NCBI RefSeq assembly: GCF_900637205.1 | Contig: NZ_LR134355.1 | Coordinates: forward strand, 1,116,001-1,180,000 | From: Mycolicibacterium chitae | Lineage (GTDB): Bacteria > Actinomycetota > Actinomycetes > Mycobacteriales > Mycobacteriaceae | Direction: 5' to 3' | DNA length: 64,000 nt | In this document: piece after piece, positions 8,225-18,600 of the stretch | How the letters are laid out: each line of letters begins with the position of its first letter | Numbering within the stretch: position 1 is the first letter of the stretch | Position numbers and translations under genes: made by a program | The notes under the pieces: model-generated | The model's input: only the letters and a program-made list of their open reading frames with translations | What the model was told of the DNA's origin: nothing | Databases searched by the model: none

Positions 8225-9550
8225 TCAGCGCCGCGCTGTGCTGGCGTGCACGGGTTCGGCGGCGTCTGCTGCCGCGGCCGGGTAGCTCAGCAGTCGCGCG
8301 CCGATCAGGCCCGCGAGCAGCACCGCCACGCACGCGATCCCGTCGTCCTTGAGGCCCCACTTGACGGCGGCCAGGGTGGCGGCACCGGCCAGGCACAGCA
8401 GGATCCCGACCGCAGCGCTGCGCGCACCCGGCACCAGCGCGGCCGCGCCGTCCCAACCGGGCAGCGGGTTGTTCTCCAGCGGTCGCAGCGCGACGAACAG
8501 CACCGCCAACACGGCGACCACCACGGCCAGCTGGATCACGCTGAGCCACAGGAAATTCGGCTCACCCGGGTAGCGGTACAGGCCGAGGTAGCAGAACGCG
8601 AGGTGGGTCAGAAGCAGGGCCGGCATGTGCCACAGGTACAGCGTCATGGCCCCGGAGTTCCCGATGGCGGTCAGCCACCACACCCGCGGCCGTTGCGCCC
8701 ACCGATTGATCGCCGGGGCGGCGGCAATCGCGAAGGCGCACATCATGATTGCGTGGCCGGCCAACAGCAGCGACGGTGGTGTCATGTTCGCCAGGCGTTG
8801 GCCTTCGATGCCGACCAGGCTCAGTTCGTACGGTCCGAAGGCAAGCAGGGCCAGGTTGATGCCGAACATCGCGATCCCGACCCGCAGCGCCCGACGCGCG
8901 TCGAGCAGGCTGCGCCGGTAGGCCACGCCGAACAGTCCGGGGATCAGCCACACCGTCATGTTCAGGTAGCCGAGCAGCGCCGTCCCGGGCACGTGCAGGC
9001 GCACGACGTCGATCGCGAGGACGAACAGGTACACCGCGATCACGCCGGTGGCCAGTCGGCCCGCGGAGTCGATCCGGTAGAGCAGCGGGATCGCCGCCAG
9101 CATCAACACGTAGGCGCCGAGGAACCACAGCAACTGCACGCTGATCCCGGCGATGGGCTCGTAGACATGGATCGGCAGCAGCGGGTGCAGCGCCGCCAGC
9201 GTGACCGCCCAGAACGCCAGGTAGTAGAACACCGGTCGGAACAACCGGGTGCAGCGGCGCATCAGCCAGCCACCCCAGGATCCGCCGGGCCGCCACGAGG
9301 TGACACTTGCCGCGGCGCCGGCGAAGAAGAACAGCGGCATGATCTGCAAGACCCAGGTCAGCGCCTGGAACACCACCGAGGTGGTCAGGAGATTGCCCCA
9401 GAGGAAGACCTCGTCGCGGATCATGCTGGTGGCCATGACGGTGTGCCCGACGACCACGCCGATCAGGGCGCAGATGCGGATGACGTCGATGGCGCGGTCG
9501 CGATCGGCCGGCGTCTGGGCGGCGACCTCCGCGGGTGTCGGAAAGCTCAT
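8225..9550 (-). CDS. Acyltransferase family 3 membrane protein
   Basis: A 441-aa integral membrane protein with about ten to twelve predicted helices. The N-terminal DRAIDVIRICALIGVVVGH matches the R/K-x10-H signature of acyltransferase-3 proteins, which transfer acyl groups to sugars or lipids in the envelope; LWFLGAYVLML, AIGNSGAMTLYLWHMP and LENNPLPGW are also typical. The substrate is unknown. It is probably leaderless, with TACGGT (9563-9558) 7 nt before the ATG, and a 19-bp palindrome lies just upstream of the -10. Confidence 0.85.
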   Translation of the reverse strand: MSFPTPAEVAAQTPADRDRAIDVIRICALIGVVVGHTVMATSMIRDEVFLWGNLLTTSVVFQALTWVLQIMPLFFFAGAAASVTSWRPGGSWGGWLMRRCTRLFRPVFYYLAFWAVTLAALHPLLPIHVYEPIAGISVQLLWFLGAYVLMLAAIPLLYRIDSAGRLATGVIAVYLFVLAIDVVRLHVPGTALLGYLNMTVWLIPGLFGVAYRRSLLDARRALRVGIAMFGINLALLAFGPYELSLVGIEGQRLANMTPPSLLLAGHAIMMCAFAIAAAPAINRWAQRPRVWWLTAIGNSGAMTLYLWHMPALLLTHLAFCYLGLYRYPGEPNFLWLSVIQLAVVVAVLAVLFVALRPLENNPLPGWDGAAALVPGARSAAVGILLCLAGAATLAAVKWGLKDDGIACVAVLLAGLIGARLLSYPAAAADAAEPVHASTARR

Positions 9551-9557
9551 GCGGCCA

Positions 9558-9592
9558 ACCGTAAGCCGCGCACTAGTGAGTAAAAGTCACTA
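9558..9592 (-). promoter_or_regulatory. Acyltransferase promoter with TAGTGA/TCACTA palindrome
   Basis: The -10 TACGGT lies at 9563-9558 (minus strand). Perfect 6-bp arms TAGTGA (9574-9579) and TCACTA (9587-9592) with a 7-bp AT-rich spacer fall where the -35 would be, as expected for a repressor site. No adjacent regulator gene is present. Confidence 0.5.
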
Positions 9593-9604
9593 ATTTTCGC
9601 CGGA

Positions 9605-9901
9605 CTACTGGACGGGGCAGGCGTACTTTCGGGCCACATCCATCACCCGCTGCTGCGCGCCGGGCCCGATGACCCCTTGCGCGGCGAGTTCGATCCCGAT
9701 GTAACCCGGGATGCCACCCACACAGGCCTGGTGGGCGAGGCGCCACGCGGTCTCCGGATTCAGGTGATAGCCGTTGCGTTCCAGACCCTGCAGATAGCTG
9801 TCGAACTCCGGGGTGCCCTGGTCCGGCACCGCGAAGGCCGGTCCGGCAAAGGCAAGGGCGGCAGCCGCCACCCCGATCAGAAGTGCAACCACACGCCCCA
9901 T
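9605..9901 (-). CDS. Exported DUF732 family protein
   Basis: A 98-aa secreted protein with a signal peptide at about 1-25 (hydrophobic VALLIGVAAAALAFAGPAFA, cleavage near AFA-VP). The mature part carries the DUF732 pattern: GTPEFDSYLQGL, a Cys in AHQACVGG and a final Cys in KYACPV that probably form a disulfide. DUF732 proteins are abundant, small, exported and of unknown function in mycobacteria. A GAGGGGGA ribosome binding site precedes the ATG. Confidence 0.85.
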   Translation of the reverse strand: MGRVVALLIGVAAAALAFAGPAFAVPDQGTPEFDSYLQGLERNGYHLNPETAWRLAHQACVGGIPGYIGIELAAQGVIGPGAQQRVMDVARKYACPVQ

Positions 9902-9996
9902 CGTCGTCCCCCTCGAAACACGTACTTCCGCTGTGGGCTACACCTTGGCACAACCCACCGACACCGGCAGCCGAACCGGCCCACCTAAATACGGGC

Positions 9997-10002
9997 TAAC
10001 CT
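9997..10002 (+). promoter_or_regulatory. -10 hexamer of leaderless HhH-GPD gene
   Basis: TAACCT is 6 nt before the ATG at 10009. Confidence 0.55.
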
Positions 10003-10008
10003 GGGTGA

Positions 10009-10596
10009 ATGCGAAACCTCTGCTTGGCGCAGGAGCCCGAAGCCGATCAGTTGCTGTCCCAAAGCCCCCTGGCGTTGTTGATCGGCATGCTGCTCGATCA
10101 ACAGATCCCCATGGAGGTGGCGTTCGCCGGGCCGAAGAAGATCGCCGACCGCATCGGCGGCCTCGACGCGCGCACCATCGCCGAGTACGACCCGGAGAAG
10201 TTCGCCGCGCTGTGCGCCGAAACCCCTGCGGTGCACCGGTTCCCTGGGTCGATGTCCAAGCGCATTCAGGACCTGGCCCGGATCATCGTCGACGAGTACG
10301 ACGGCGACGCCGCCGCGGTGTGGACCGAGGGCAACCCGGACGGTCGCGAGGTGCTGCTGCGCGTCAAGCGGCTGCCGGGCTTCGGCGATCAGAAGGCCCG
10401 CGTCTTCGTGGCACTGCTGGGCAAGCAGTACGGCCTGAGCGCGCCGGGCTGGCAGGAGGCTGCCGGCGACTACGGCAAGACCGGCGCGCACATGTCGGTC
10501 GCCGACGTTCTGGACGCCGAGTCGCTGGGCAAGGTCCGCAGCTACAAGAAGCAGATGAAGGCCCAAGCCAAGGAAGGCAAGAAGGCCAAGGCCTGA
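10009..10596 (+). CDS. HhH-GPD base-excision repair-like protein (Rv1156-like)
   Basis: A 195-aa protein of the small HhH-GPD family (TIGR03252 type). PLALLIGMLLDQQIPMEVAF resembles the first helices of EndoIII/AlkA-type glycosylases, and RLPGFGDQKARVFVALL at about 123-139 is the helix-hairpin-helix with P-G-F-G. No catalytic Lys/Asp pair or Fe-S Cys cluster is evident, so glycosylase activity is uncertain. The tail is Lys-rich. It is leaderless (TAACCT). By position and length it matches Rv1156. Confidence 0.85.
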   Translation: MRNLCLAQEPEADQLLSQSPLALLIGMLLDQQIPMEVAFAGPKKIADRIGGLDARTIAEYDPEKFAALCAETPAVHRFPGSMSKRIQDLARIIVDEYDGDAAAVWTEGNPDGREVLLRVKRLPGFGDQKARVFVALLGKQYGLSAPGWQEAAGDYGKTGAHMSVADVLDAESLGKVRSYKKQMKAQAKEGKKAKA

Positions 10597-10651
10597 CGCC
10601 GAACGGCCACCCAGGCCCGGCTCGGACTCAAGCGGCCGTCGGCCTAGATAT

Positions 10652-11677
10652 TCAGGGGACCACCGTCGAGCCGATGGTCGGCATGAACTGGCACTGCTTC
10701 TCGGTGGTGGTGACCTGGCCGAAGATCGTCGACATGATGCTGCCGGAGCCCGTGTCGGCGATGGCGGTCAGCGTGGTCGGCCCCTCGGGGTTGATGTCGT
10801 CGCGCGGGGTGAGCGTGGCGCTGCCCGACTTGCCGGTGGTCAGGTTGACCCAGGTGACGTTCAGCGGGAGCTTCTGCTCGTCGGCCGGCCCGGAGGTGCC
10901 GACCGCGGTGAACACGTAGGCGGTCTGACCCGGGCCGGGGCCCGGGGTCGGGATCTTCGCGGGACCGGCCACCGAGATGGCGGTGGCGATCGCGTTGCCG
11001 CCGTCGGCCAGGCACCCGTTGCCGATCGACGGGTACAGGAAGTCCTGCTTGACGGGGGCATCCGGGCCGAACCCGGCCGCACCCTCAGGTGCGGGCGTCG
11101 CGGCCTCGGGCGCCGGCGCGGGAGCCTCGGGGGCGGGCGCGGGAGCTTCGGGCGCCGGGGCCGGTGCGGCTTCCGGTGCGGGCGCGGCGGCCTCCGGTGC
11201 CGGGACGGCAGCCTCGGGGGCGGGCGGAAGGGCCTCGACGGCCGGACCCACCGCGTGCGCGGGATCCACCCCGGGCGGCAGGTGCGCTGCGGCGCCGGGC
11301 ACCACCCCGGCCGGCGGGGTGTGCGGTACGCCGGCGACGGTTCCGTGCGCCACCGGTGTCGCGACCCCGGGCGGGTCGGACACGAACTGGCTGACCGCAG
11401 CGGCCAGGTTGTGCGTCTCCATCGGCGCGTCGGAGTTCTGCGTGAACGCCGCCGCGGCCGCCATCAACATCTGCGCGGCGTTGGACGGGTCGCCGGCGGC
11501 CTGCTGAATCGCGGGGCTCAGACTCTCCATTGCCGACAGACCCGGAGCCTGCAAGCCGTCGATGGGCAGCGGCGCGGGCGCGGCCGGTTCGGCGGCGGCG
11601 ACGCCGGCGAAGGTCAGCGCGACCGTCGAGCCGACGACCAGAGCGGTGGTGGCGAACAGGGTCCGGGTCTGCGACAT
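10652..11677 (-). CDS. Exported Ala/Pro-rich protein (Rv1157c-like)
   Basis: A 341-aa exported protein. A signal peptide (about 1-29, ending VAAAEP) is followed by a helical region, then a central Pro/Ala/Glu spacer built of repeated APAPEA units (DNA about 11080-11225), and a C-terminal beta-rich domain with two Cys (GNGCLADGG and KQCQFMPT). The ATG at 11677 is preferred to an in-frame TTG four codons upstream. It lies next to a second Ala/Pro-rich exported gene, the same pair as Rv1157c/Rv1158c. It probably sits in or crosses the cell wall; the function is unknown. Confidence 0.82.
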   Translation of the reverse strand: MSQTRTLFATTALVVGSTVALTFAGVAAAEPAAPAPLPIDGLQAPGLSAMESLSPAIQQAAGDPSNAAQMLMAAAAAFTQNSDAPMETHNLAAAVSQFVSDPPGVATPVAHGTVAGVPHTPPAGVVPGAAAHLPPGVDPAHAVGPAVEALPPAPEAAVPAPEAAAPAPEAAPAPAPEAPAPAPEAPAPAPEAATPAPEGAAGFGPDAPVKQDFLYPSIGNGCLADGGNAIATAISVAGPAKIPTPGPGPGQTAYVFTAVGTSGPADEQKLPLNVTWVNLTTGKSGSATLTPRDDINPEGPTTLTAIADTGSGSIMSTIFGQVTTTEKQCQFMPTIGSTVVP

Positions 11678-11714
11678 GGGGGAGTCCAATCCTCGAGGAT
11701 TCAGCGGGTCGCTA

Positions 11715-12275
11715 TCAGGGCAGCGCGGCGGTGGGGAACAGCGAGGCCAGCGCGGCCCCGGTGCCCGGCGCGGCGGCGGCCGGAGTCTGCGCCGCGACGG
11801 CGGCGGCCTGGGTCGGGGTCACGGCGTTGACGGTGCCGGGGATCAGGCTGACCAGGTCACCCGGGAAGTTCACCTGCTGCGGCAGCGGCACGGGCAGGCC
11901 GGGGACCTGCGGAAGCGTGATCTCGGCGCCCGGCTGGGTCACCGCCGGGGCGGTGGCCGGCGTGGCCGGAGTCGCGGCCGGCATCCCCGGCAGCTGCTGG
12001 GGCAGGTTGACGCTGGCGGTGGCGACCGGCGGGGGAGCGACGGGCGCCGCGGGGGTGGCCGGGGTGCCGGACAGCACCGACGCCGCGTTCTGCAGCAGCT
12101 GCGGGGCCGCGGCCGGGTCGATGAACTGTTCGACCATGCTCAGGCCGGGCACGTTCGGCGGGGGCACCGGAGCCGGGGCGGCCGGGTCGGCCTTGGCGAT
12201 CCCGCCGGTCAACAGTGCGGCGCCGGCTCCGACGACGATTGCGGTGGTGGACAACGCGCTCTTGATTACTGACAT
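11715..12275 (-). CDS. Exported Ala/Pro-rich protein (Rv1158c-like)
   Basis: A 186-aa exported protein with a signal peptide at about 1-30 (SALSTTAIVVGAGAALLTGG, then IAKADP) and a Pro/Ala/Val-rich mature part without Cys or a recognisable domain. The start at ATG 12275 follows GGGAG; an in-frame upstream extension lacks a ribosome binding site. It shares the DPAAPAP junction with its neighbour downstream, suggesting a common origin. It is 37 bp upstream of the Rv1157c-like gene and probably co-transcribed with it. Confidence 0.8.
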   Translation of the reverse strand: MSVIKSALSTTAIVVGAGAALLTGGIAKADPAAPAPVPPPNVPGLSMVEQFIDPAAAPQLLQNAASVLSGTPATPAAPVAPPPVATASVNLPQQLPGMPAATPATPATAPAVTQPGAEITLPQVPGLPVPLPQQVNFPGDLVSLIPGTVNAVTPTQAAAVAAQTPAAAAPGTGAALASLFPTAALP

Positions 12276-12444
12276 GGCTCCCAATCCCTTGTTTGCAGCG
12301 GTTGAAGCCGAAGCTACGTTGTTACTGATGGGACTCAAGTGACACGTGTGGCATTTATGCGACCGTTACCGAAGCGAGTGTCGACGGTGACCGCCCGCTC
12401 CGGAGCGCGTAACCAGACGTTAAAGTCGGCAAATCGACACCGAC

Positions 12445-13659
12445 GTGAAGAGTCCGCTGGCACCTGTGCTGCGACTGGCCCCGGCGCTGCTGGTGGTCAG
12501 CATCGCCGCGCGGTTGGCCTGGACCTATCTGGTCCCCACCGGCGCCAATTTCGTTGATCTGCATGTCTATATCGGCGGCGCGCAGGCGCTCGACGTGCCC
12601 GGCACGCTCTACAGCTACGTCTACGCCGACCAGACGCCGGACTTCCCGCTGCCGTTCACCTATCCGCCGTTCGCGGCCGTCGTCTTCTACCCGCTGACGC
12701 TGCTGCCCTTCGAGGTGGTGGCCTTCGGCTGGACCGTGGGGATCATGGCCGCGCTCTACGGCGTGGTGCGCGTCAGCCAGCGCCTCCTGGGCCTGACCGG
12801 CGGACACCGCAGCGCCATGCTGTGGACCGCGGTGGGAATCTGGACCGAACCGCTGCGCAGCACCTTCGACTACGGCCAGGTCAACGTGTTGCTGGTGCTG
12901 GGCGTGTTGTGCGCGGTCTACAGCAGCCGCTGGTGGCTGTCCGGACTGCTGCTGGGACTGGCCGCCGGCGTCAAGCTGACCCCCGCGATCGGCGGGCTGT
13001 ACTTCGTCGGTGTGCGGCGCTGGGGTGTGGCGGTGTTCTCCGCCGTCGTCTTCTTCGCCACCGTCGGGGTGTCGCTACTGGTGATCGGCGATCAGGCCCG
13101 CTACTACTTCACCGACCTGCTCGGCGACGCCGACCGGGTGGGCCCGGTGGGCACGTCGTTCAATCAGTCGTGGCGCGGCGGTATTTCACGGATCCTGGGC
13201 ACCGACGCCGACTACGGGCCCCTGGTCCTGACGGCCATCGCGGTGACGGCGGTGCTGGCGTGGTTGGCGTGGCGCGCCATTGCCGCGGCGCCCGGCGAAC
13301 CGGATCGGCTGGGGCTGATCATCGTGGTGCAACTGTTCGGCCTGCTGCTGTCCCCGATCTCCTGGACCCACCACTGGGTGTGGCTGCTGCCGCTGATGAT
13401 CTGGCTGCTCCAGGGGCCCTACCGGTATCTGCGCGAGGCCCGGCTGCTGGGCTGGGGCTGGCTGCTCCTCACGCTGATCGGCGTGCCCTGGGTGCTCAGC
13501 TTCGCCCAGCCGAGCATCTGGGAGATCGGCCGACCCTGGTACTTGGCCTGGGCCGGCCTGGTCTACATCGTCGCGGCGGTCGCGACGCTAGGGTGGATCG
13601 CGGTGTTGCGGCTCAGGTTTCCGGGCGGCCGACGATCGTGTCGATATCGCGCGCCATAG
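12445..13659 (+). CDS. pimE: PimE, polyprenol-phosphate-mannose-dependent alpha-1,2-mannosyltransferase
   Basis: A 404-aa GT-C fold, polytopic inner-membrane enzyme that adds the fifth mannose to PIM4, directing lipid to AcPIM6 rather than LM/LAM. About ten hydrophobic helices are seen, and [14 protein letters not shown] (about 32-45) carries the acidic residue of the first periplasmic loop expected to be catalytic. [15 protein letters not shown] matches the GT87/PimE C-terminal region. The start is GTG at 12445, with no clear ribosome binding site. The 3' end overlaps the convergent phhB by 47 bp. The gene order pimE-phhB-mutT2 matches Rv1159-Rv1159A-Rv1160. Confidence 0.9.
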   Translation: MKSPLAPVLRLAPALLVVSIAARLAWTYLVPTGANFVDLHVYIGGAQALDVPGTLYSYVYADQTPDFPLPFTYPPFAAVVFYPLTLLPFEVVAFGWTVGIMAALYGVVRVSQRLLGLTGGHRSAMLWTAVGIWTEPLRSTFDYGQVNVLLVLGVLCAVYSSRWWLSGLLLGLAAGVKLTPAIGGLYFVGVRRWGVAVFSAVVFFATVGVSLLVIGDQARYYFTDLLGDADRVGPVGTSFNQSWRGGISRILGTDADYGPLVLTAIAVTAVLAWLAWRAIAAAPGEPDRLGLIIVVQLFGLLLSPISWTHHWVWLLPLMIWLLQGPYRYLREARLLGWGWLLLTLIGVPWVLSFAQPSIWEIGRPWYLAWAGLVYIVAAVATLGWIAVLRLRFPGGRRSCRYRAP

Positions 13660-13906
13660 CGACGTCCTTGTCGGTGATACCGCCCTCGGAATGCGTCACC
13701 AGCGCGAAAGTCACGGTCCGCCAGCGAATATCGATATCGGGATGATGGTCCTTCGCCTCCGCGTGCTCGGCCACCCGGCGCACCGCGTCGATCCCGGCGA
13801 GGAACGACCCGAACTTGATCGATCGTCGCAGCGCGCCGTCGGCGCGCTGCCAGCCGTCGAGATCCTTGGCGGCGGCGTCCACTTGTTCATCGGTTAACAC
13901 AGCCAT
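13613..13906 (-). CDS. phhB: Pterin-4-alpha-carbinolamine dehydratase
   Basis: A 97-aa protein with the family signature [14 protein letters not shown] (His-His-Pro plus an aromatic) followed by a later His and Asp. It dehydrates 4a-hydroxytetrahydropterin, recycling pterin cofactor, and some members act as dimerisation factors. The ATG at 13906 is 28 bp from the divergent mutT2 start, and a 12-bp palindrome lies between them. The C-terminus (GRPET) overlaps the end of pimE on the other strand. Confidence 0.9.
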   Translation of the reverse strand: MAVLTDEQVDAAAKDLDGWQRADGALRRSIKFGSFLAGIDAVRRVAEHAEAKDHHPDIDIRWRTVTFALVTHSEGGITDKDVAMARDIDTIVGRPET

Positions 13907-13912
13907 ACTTCG

Positions 13913-13924
13913 ACGGTATACCGT
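13913..13924. promoter_or_regulatory. Palindromic shared promoter element of phhB and mutT2
   Basis: ACGGTATACCGT is a perfect 12-bp palindrome giving TATACC, a -10-like hexamer, on both strands; it is 8 nt from the phhB ATG and 11 nt from the mutT2 ATG. Confidence 0.4.
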
Positions 13925-13933
13925 CTGCTGATC

Positions 13934-14329
13934 ATGGCGGTTCAGATCGTGGTGGCGGGGGCGCTGATCATCGACGGGTCCCTGCTGGTGGCGCAACGTG
14001 ATCGCCCGCCGGCGCTGGCCGGTCTCTGGGAACTGCCCGGCGGGAAGGTGTCGCCGGGGGAGAGCGACGCCGAGGCCCTGGCCCGCGAACTGCGCGAGGA
14101 ACTCGGCGTGCAGGTCGCGGTCGGTGCGCGGTTGGGCGCCGAGGTGCCGCTGGGCGAGACGATGGCGCTGCGGGCCTACCGCGTGACGCTGACCGCGGGC
14201 AGCGCCCAACCCCACGACCACCGTGCGCTGCGCTGGGTGGGCTCGGCCGAATTGCACACGTTGCCGTGGGTTCCGGCCGACACCGCGTGGTTGCCGGACC
14301 TGACCGCGGCGCTCGGGCAGTGCAGCTGA
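13934..14329 (+). CDS. mutT2: MutT2, Nudix (d)NTP pyrophosphohydrolase
   Basis: A 131-aa protein with a perfect Nudix box, [20 protein letters not shown] followed by ELGV (about residues 34-57). It hydrolyses oxidised or modified nucleotides such as 8-oxo-dGTP or 5-methyl-dCTP, sanitising the dNTP pool. The length matches mycobacterial MutT2 (Rv1160). The ATG at 13934 is divergent from phhB. Confidence 0.92.
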   Translation: MAVQIVVAGALIIDGSLLVAQRDRPPALAGLWELPGGKVSPGESDAEALARELREELGVQVAVGARLGAEVPLGETMALRAYRVTLTAGSAQPHDHRALRWVGSAELHTLPWVPADTAWLPDLTAALGQCS

Positions 14330-14400
14330 GCGGGACGCGGGTTCACGAGTTCGACTGAAAGATTTTCGCCAAACCTCACCCGGCGCCCCGGATACGGTGA

Positions 14401-14406
14401 TTACCT
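14401..14406 (+). promoter_or_regulatory. Possible -10 of narK (leaderless)
   Basis: TTACCT lies 6 nt before the GTG at 14413, the leaderless spacing, but the second base departs from TANNNT. No clear ribosome binding site precedes narK. Confidence 0.3.
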
Positions 14407-14412
14407 GTCTAC

Positions 14413-15627
14413 GTGACCACGGCAGCCCCGTCGTCCACTTACGCCGGGCAAGGCGTGAACCTCGCGCTGGCGACTTGGGTTTCGACGATCAACTTCTGGG
14501 CCTGGAACCTCATCGGGCCGATGTCCACCACCTATGCCGCTGATCTGTCGCTCAGCGCCACCGAGACCTCGATGCTGGTGGCGACGCCGATCCTGGTGGG
14601 ATCGCTGGGCCGACTGGTCAGCGGGCCGCTGACCGACCGCTTCGGCGGGCGGGTCATGCTGATCGCGGTCACCCTGGCCTCGATCCTGCCGGTCCTGGCG
14701 GTCGGTTTTGCCGGCACCATCGGCTCCTACCCGCTGCTGCTGGTGTTCGGCTTCTTCCTCGGCATCGCCGGCACCATCTTCGCCGTCGGGATCCCGTTCG
14801 CGAACAACTGGTACGAACCGTCCAAGCGCGGATTCGCCACCGGCGTGTTCGGCGCGGGCATGGTGGGCACCGCGCTGTCGGCGTTCTTCACCCCGCGGTT
14901 GGTCAACGCATTCGGGTTGATGACCACCCACGTCATCATCGCCGCCGCGCTGGCGCTGACCGCGCTGCTGAGCTTCTTCCTGCTGCGCAACTCGTCGCAG
15001 TTCCACCCGAACACCGATCCGGTACTCCCGAAGTTGTTGGCGGCCAGCAAACTTCGCGTCACATGGGAGATGGCGTTCCTGTACGCGGTGGTCTTCGGCG
15101 GATTCGTGGCGTTCAGCAATTACCTGCCCACCTACATCCGCGCCATCTACGGCTTCGGTCCGGTCGACGCCGGCGCGCGGACGGCGGCCTTCGCGTTGGC
15201 CGCAGTGCTGGCCCGGCCGATCGGTGGCGCACTGGCCGACCGGATACCGCCCAAGGTGGTGGTGTTGGCATCGCTGGCCGGCACCGCGGTGATGGCCTTC
15301 GTCGAGGTCTTCCAGCCGCCCGCCGACTTCTGGTCGGCGGTCAGCTTCACCCTGCTGGCCGTGTTCCTCGGGATCGGCACCGGCGGCGTGTTCGCGTGGG
15401 TGGCCGGCCGCGCCCCGGCCAAGTCGGTGGGCTCCGTCACCGGAATCGTCGCCGCCGCAGGCGGTTTGGGCGGCTACTTCCCGCCCCTGGTCATGGGTGC
15501 CACCTACGACGGTCAGGACAACCATTACACGGTCGGTCTGCTGTTGCTCGTGCTCACCGCGCTGATCGCGCTCGCCTACACGGCGCTGTTCCTGCACAAC
15601 CGCGAACCTCAGCGAGAGGAACCATGA
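14413..15627 (+). CDS. narK: NarK-type nitrate/nitrite MFS transporter
   Basis: A 404-aa, 12-helix major facilitator of the nitrate/nitrite porter family. Signatures include [12 protein letters not shown], the A-motif [15 protein letters not shown], a first nitrate-signature region [16 protein letters not shown], and a second, [19 protein letters not shown]. It brings nitrate in and/or exports nitrite. It opens the nar operon; its TGA overlaps the narG ATG (ATGA). In H37Rv narK2 sits elsewhere, next to narX, so linkage to narGHJI is a difference. Confidence 0.9.
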   Translation: MTTAAPSSTYAGQGVNLALATWVSTINFWAWNLIGPMSTTYAADLSLSATETSMLVATPILVGSLGRLVSGPLTDRFGGRVMLIAVTLASILPVLAVGFAGTIGSYPLLLVFGFFLGIAGTIFAVGIPFANNWYEPSKRGFATGVFGAGMVGTALSAFFTPRLVNAFGLMTTHVIIAAALALTALLSFFLLRNSSQFHPNTDPVLPKLLAASKLRVTWEMAFLYAVVFGGFVAFSNYLPTYIRAIYGFGPVDAGARTAAFALAAVLARPIGGALADRIPPKVVVLASLAGTAVMAFVEVFQPPADFWSAVSFTLLAVFLGIGTGGVFAWVAGRAPAKSVGSVTGIVAAAGGLGGYFPPLVMGATYDGQDNHYTVGLLLLVLTALIALAYTALFLHNREPQREEP

Positions 15628-18600
15628 CCACACACATCGGCGGTCCGGTCGAAGAACTGCTCGCGCGCAGCGGGCGGTTCTTCACCCCGGGCGAGTTCTC
15701 CGAGGATCTGCGCACCGTCACCCGCCAGGGTGGCCGCGAGGGCGACATCTTCTACCGCGACCGCTGGAGTCACGACAAGGTGGTGCGCTCCACGCACGGC
15801 GTCAACTGCACCGGATCCTGTTCGTGGAAGGTGTATGTCAAGGACGGCATCATCACCTGGGAGACCCAGGAGACCGACTATCCCTCGGTGGGCCCCGACC
15901 GTCCGGAATACGAACCGCGCGGCTGCCCGCGCGGCGCCGCGTTCTCCTGGTACACCTACTCGCCGACGCGGGTGCGCTACCCGTACGCGCGCGGCGTGCT
16001 CGTCGAGATGTACCGCGAGGCCCGGTCCCGCCTGGGCGACCCGGTGCTGGCGTGGGCCGAGATTCAGGCCGACCCGGTGCGACGACGGCAGTATCAGCAG
16101 GCGCGCGGCAAGGGGGGCCTGGTGCGGGTCAGCTGGGCCGAGGCCACCGAGATGATCGCGGCGGCCCACGTGCACACCATCAAGACCTACGGACCCGACC
16201 GGGTCGCCGGGTTCTCGCCGATCCCGGCGATGTCGATGGTCTCGCACGCGGCCGGATCCCGGTTCGTCGAACTCATCGGCGGCGTGATGACGTCGTTCTA
16301 CGACTGGTACGCCGACCTTCCGGTGGCCTCCCCGCAGGTGTTCGGCGATCAGACCGACGTCCCGGAGTCCGGCGACTGGTGGGACGCGGCCTACCTGATG
16401 ATGTGGGGTTCCAACGTCCCGGTGACGCGCACCCCGGATGCGCACTGGATGGCCGAGGTGCGGTACCGGGGCACCAAGGTGGTCGCCGTCAGTCCCGACT
16501 ACGCGGACAACACCAAGTTCGCCGACGAGTGGATGCCGTGCGCGGCCGGCACCGACGGCGCATTGGCGATGGCCATGGGCCACGTGTTGCTGACGGAATT
16601 CTTTGTCCGCCAGCGGGTGCCGTTCTTCGTCGACTACGTCCAGCGGTTCACCGATCTGCCCTTCCTGGTCAAGCTCGAGGACCGCGACGGCATCCTGGTG
16701 CCCGGCAAGAACCTGACCGCCGCCGACCTCGGCGGTGACTACGCGGACCAGGAGAACGCCGCGTTCAAACCCGTCCTGCTCGACGGTGCCACGGATTCGG
16801 TTGCGGTGCCGCGGGGTTCGCTCGGATTCCGGTACGGCGACGAGGGGGTGGGGCAGTGGAACCTCGACCTCGGCGACGTGGTGCCGGCCCTGACGGTCGC
16901 GCGCGACGGCGCCGAGAGCGCCTACGTAGCACTGCCGCGGTTCGACACGCTCGACGGGCACGGCGAAACCCTGCTGCGCGGGGTCCCGGTGCGCCGGGTG
17001 GGCGAGCACCGGGTCTGCACCGTCTTCGATCTGATGCTGGCGCAGTACGGCGTGAGCCGGCCGGGGTTGCCCGGCGACTGGCCGACCGGTTACGACGACC
17101 CCCGCCACCCCTACACGCCGGCCTGGCAGGAACCGATCACGGGGGTGTCGGCCGAGCAGACGATCCGGATCGCCCGGGAATTCGCCCGCAGCGCCGAGGA
17201 ATCCGGCGGCCGCTCGATGATAATCATGGGCGCGGGCATCTGCCAGTGGTTCCACGGCGACGCCACCTACCGCGCCGTGCTGGCGCTGCTGTTGCTCACC
17301 GGTTCGATGGGCCGCAACGGCGGCGGCTGGGCGCACTACGTGGGGCAGGAGAAGTGTCGCCCGATCACCGGCTGGGCGACGATGGCCATGGGCAGCGACT
17401 GGTCGCGGCCGCCGCGGCAGATGGCCGGTACGTCGTACTGGTATGCCCACACCGGGCAATGGCGCTACGACGGCTACCGCGCCGACGCGTTGTCCAGCCC
17501 GTTGGGGCGGGGCCGATTCCGCGGCCAGCACACCATGGACGTGCTGGCCTCGGCCACCGCGATGGGGTGGAGCCCGTTCTTCCCGCAGTTCGACCGCTCC
17601 AGCCTCAAGGTCGCCGACGAGGCGAAGGCCGCCGGCCGCGACGTCGCGGAATACGTTGCCGAGCAACTCGGCTCGGGTGAGCTCAAGTTGGCGGTCACCG
17701 ATCCGGACAACCCGAAGAACTGGCCGCGGGTGCTCAACATCTGGCGCGCGAACCTGCTGGGGTCCTCCAGCAAGGGCAACGAGTACTTCCTGCGGCACCT
17801 GCTGGGCACCACCTCCAATGTGCAGGCGGCCCCGACCCCGGAGGAGCTGCGGCCCAACGATGTCACCTGGCCCGAGGAGATTCCCGAGGGCAAGCTGGAT
17901 CTGTTGATGTCGATCGACTTCCGGATGACCTCCACCACCCTGCTGTCCGACGTCGTGCTCCCGGCGGCCACCTGGTACGAGAAGGCGGACCTGTCGAGCA
18001 CTGACATGCATCCCTATGTGCACGCCTTCAGCCCGGCCATCGATCCGCCGTGGGAGACCCATTCGGACTTCGAGGCGTTCGGGGCGGTGGCGCGGGCGTT
18101 CAGCAAGCTGGCCGCCAAACATCTGGGAACCCGCACCGACGTGGTGCTGGGCACCCTGCAGCACGACACCCCCGGTGCCATGGCGTATCCCGGTGGCACC
18201 GAAAATGACTGGCGCCGCACGGGCGAGACGCCGGTGCCGGGGAAGACGATGGGGCCGATCGCGGTGGTCGAGCGCGACTACGGCGCGATCGCCGACAAGT
18301 GGTCGACCCTGGGCCCGCTGACCGAGCGGCTGGGCCTGACCACCAAGGGCATCACCACCCACCCGGACGTCGAGGTGCAGCAGCTGGGCGCGAAGTTCGG
18401 TGTCCTTGATTCCGGTGTGGCCCAAGGCCGGCCCGCGATCACCACGGCCGAGCGGATGGCCGACGTCATCCTGGCACTGTCCGGAACCTCCAACGGCCGG
18501 CTGGCCGTGCAGGGATTCCGCGAGCTCGAACGTCGGACCGGCCGCGAGTTGGTCCACCTTGCCGAGGGCAGCGAGGAGCGGCGCATCTCCTACGCCGACA

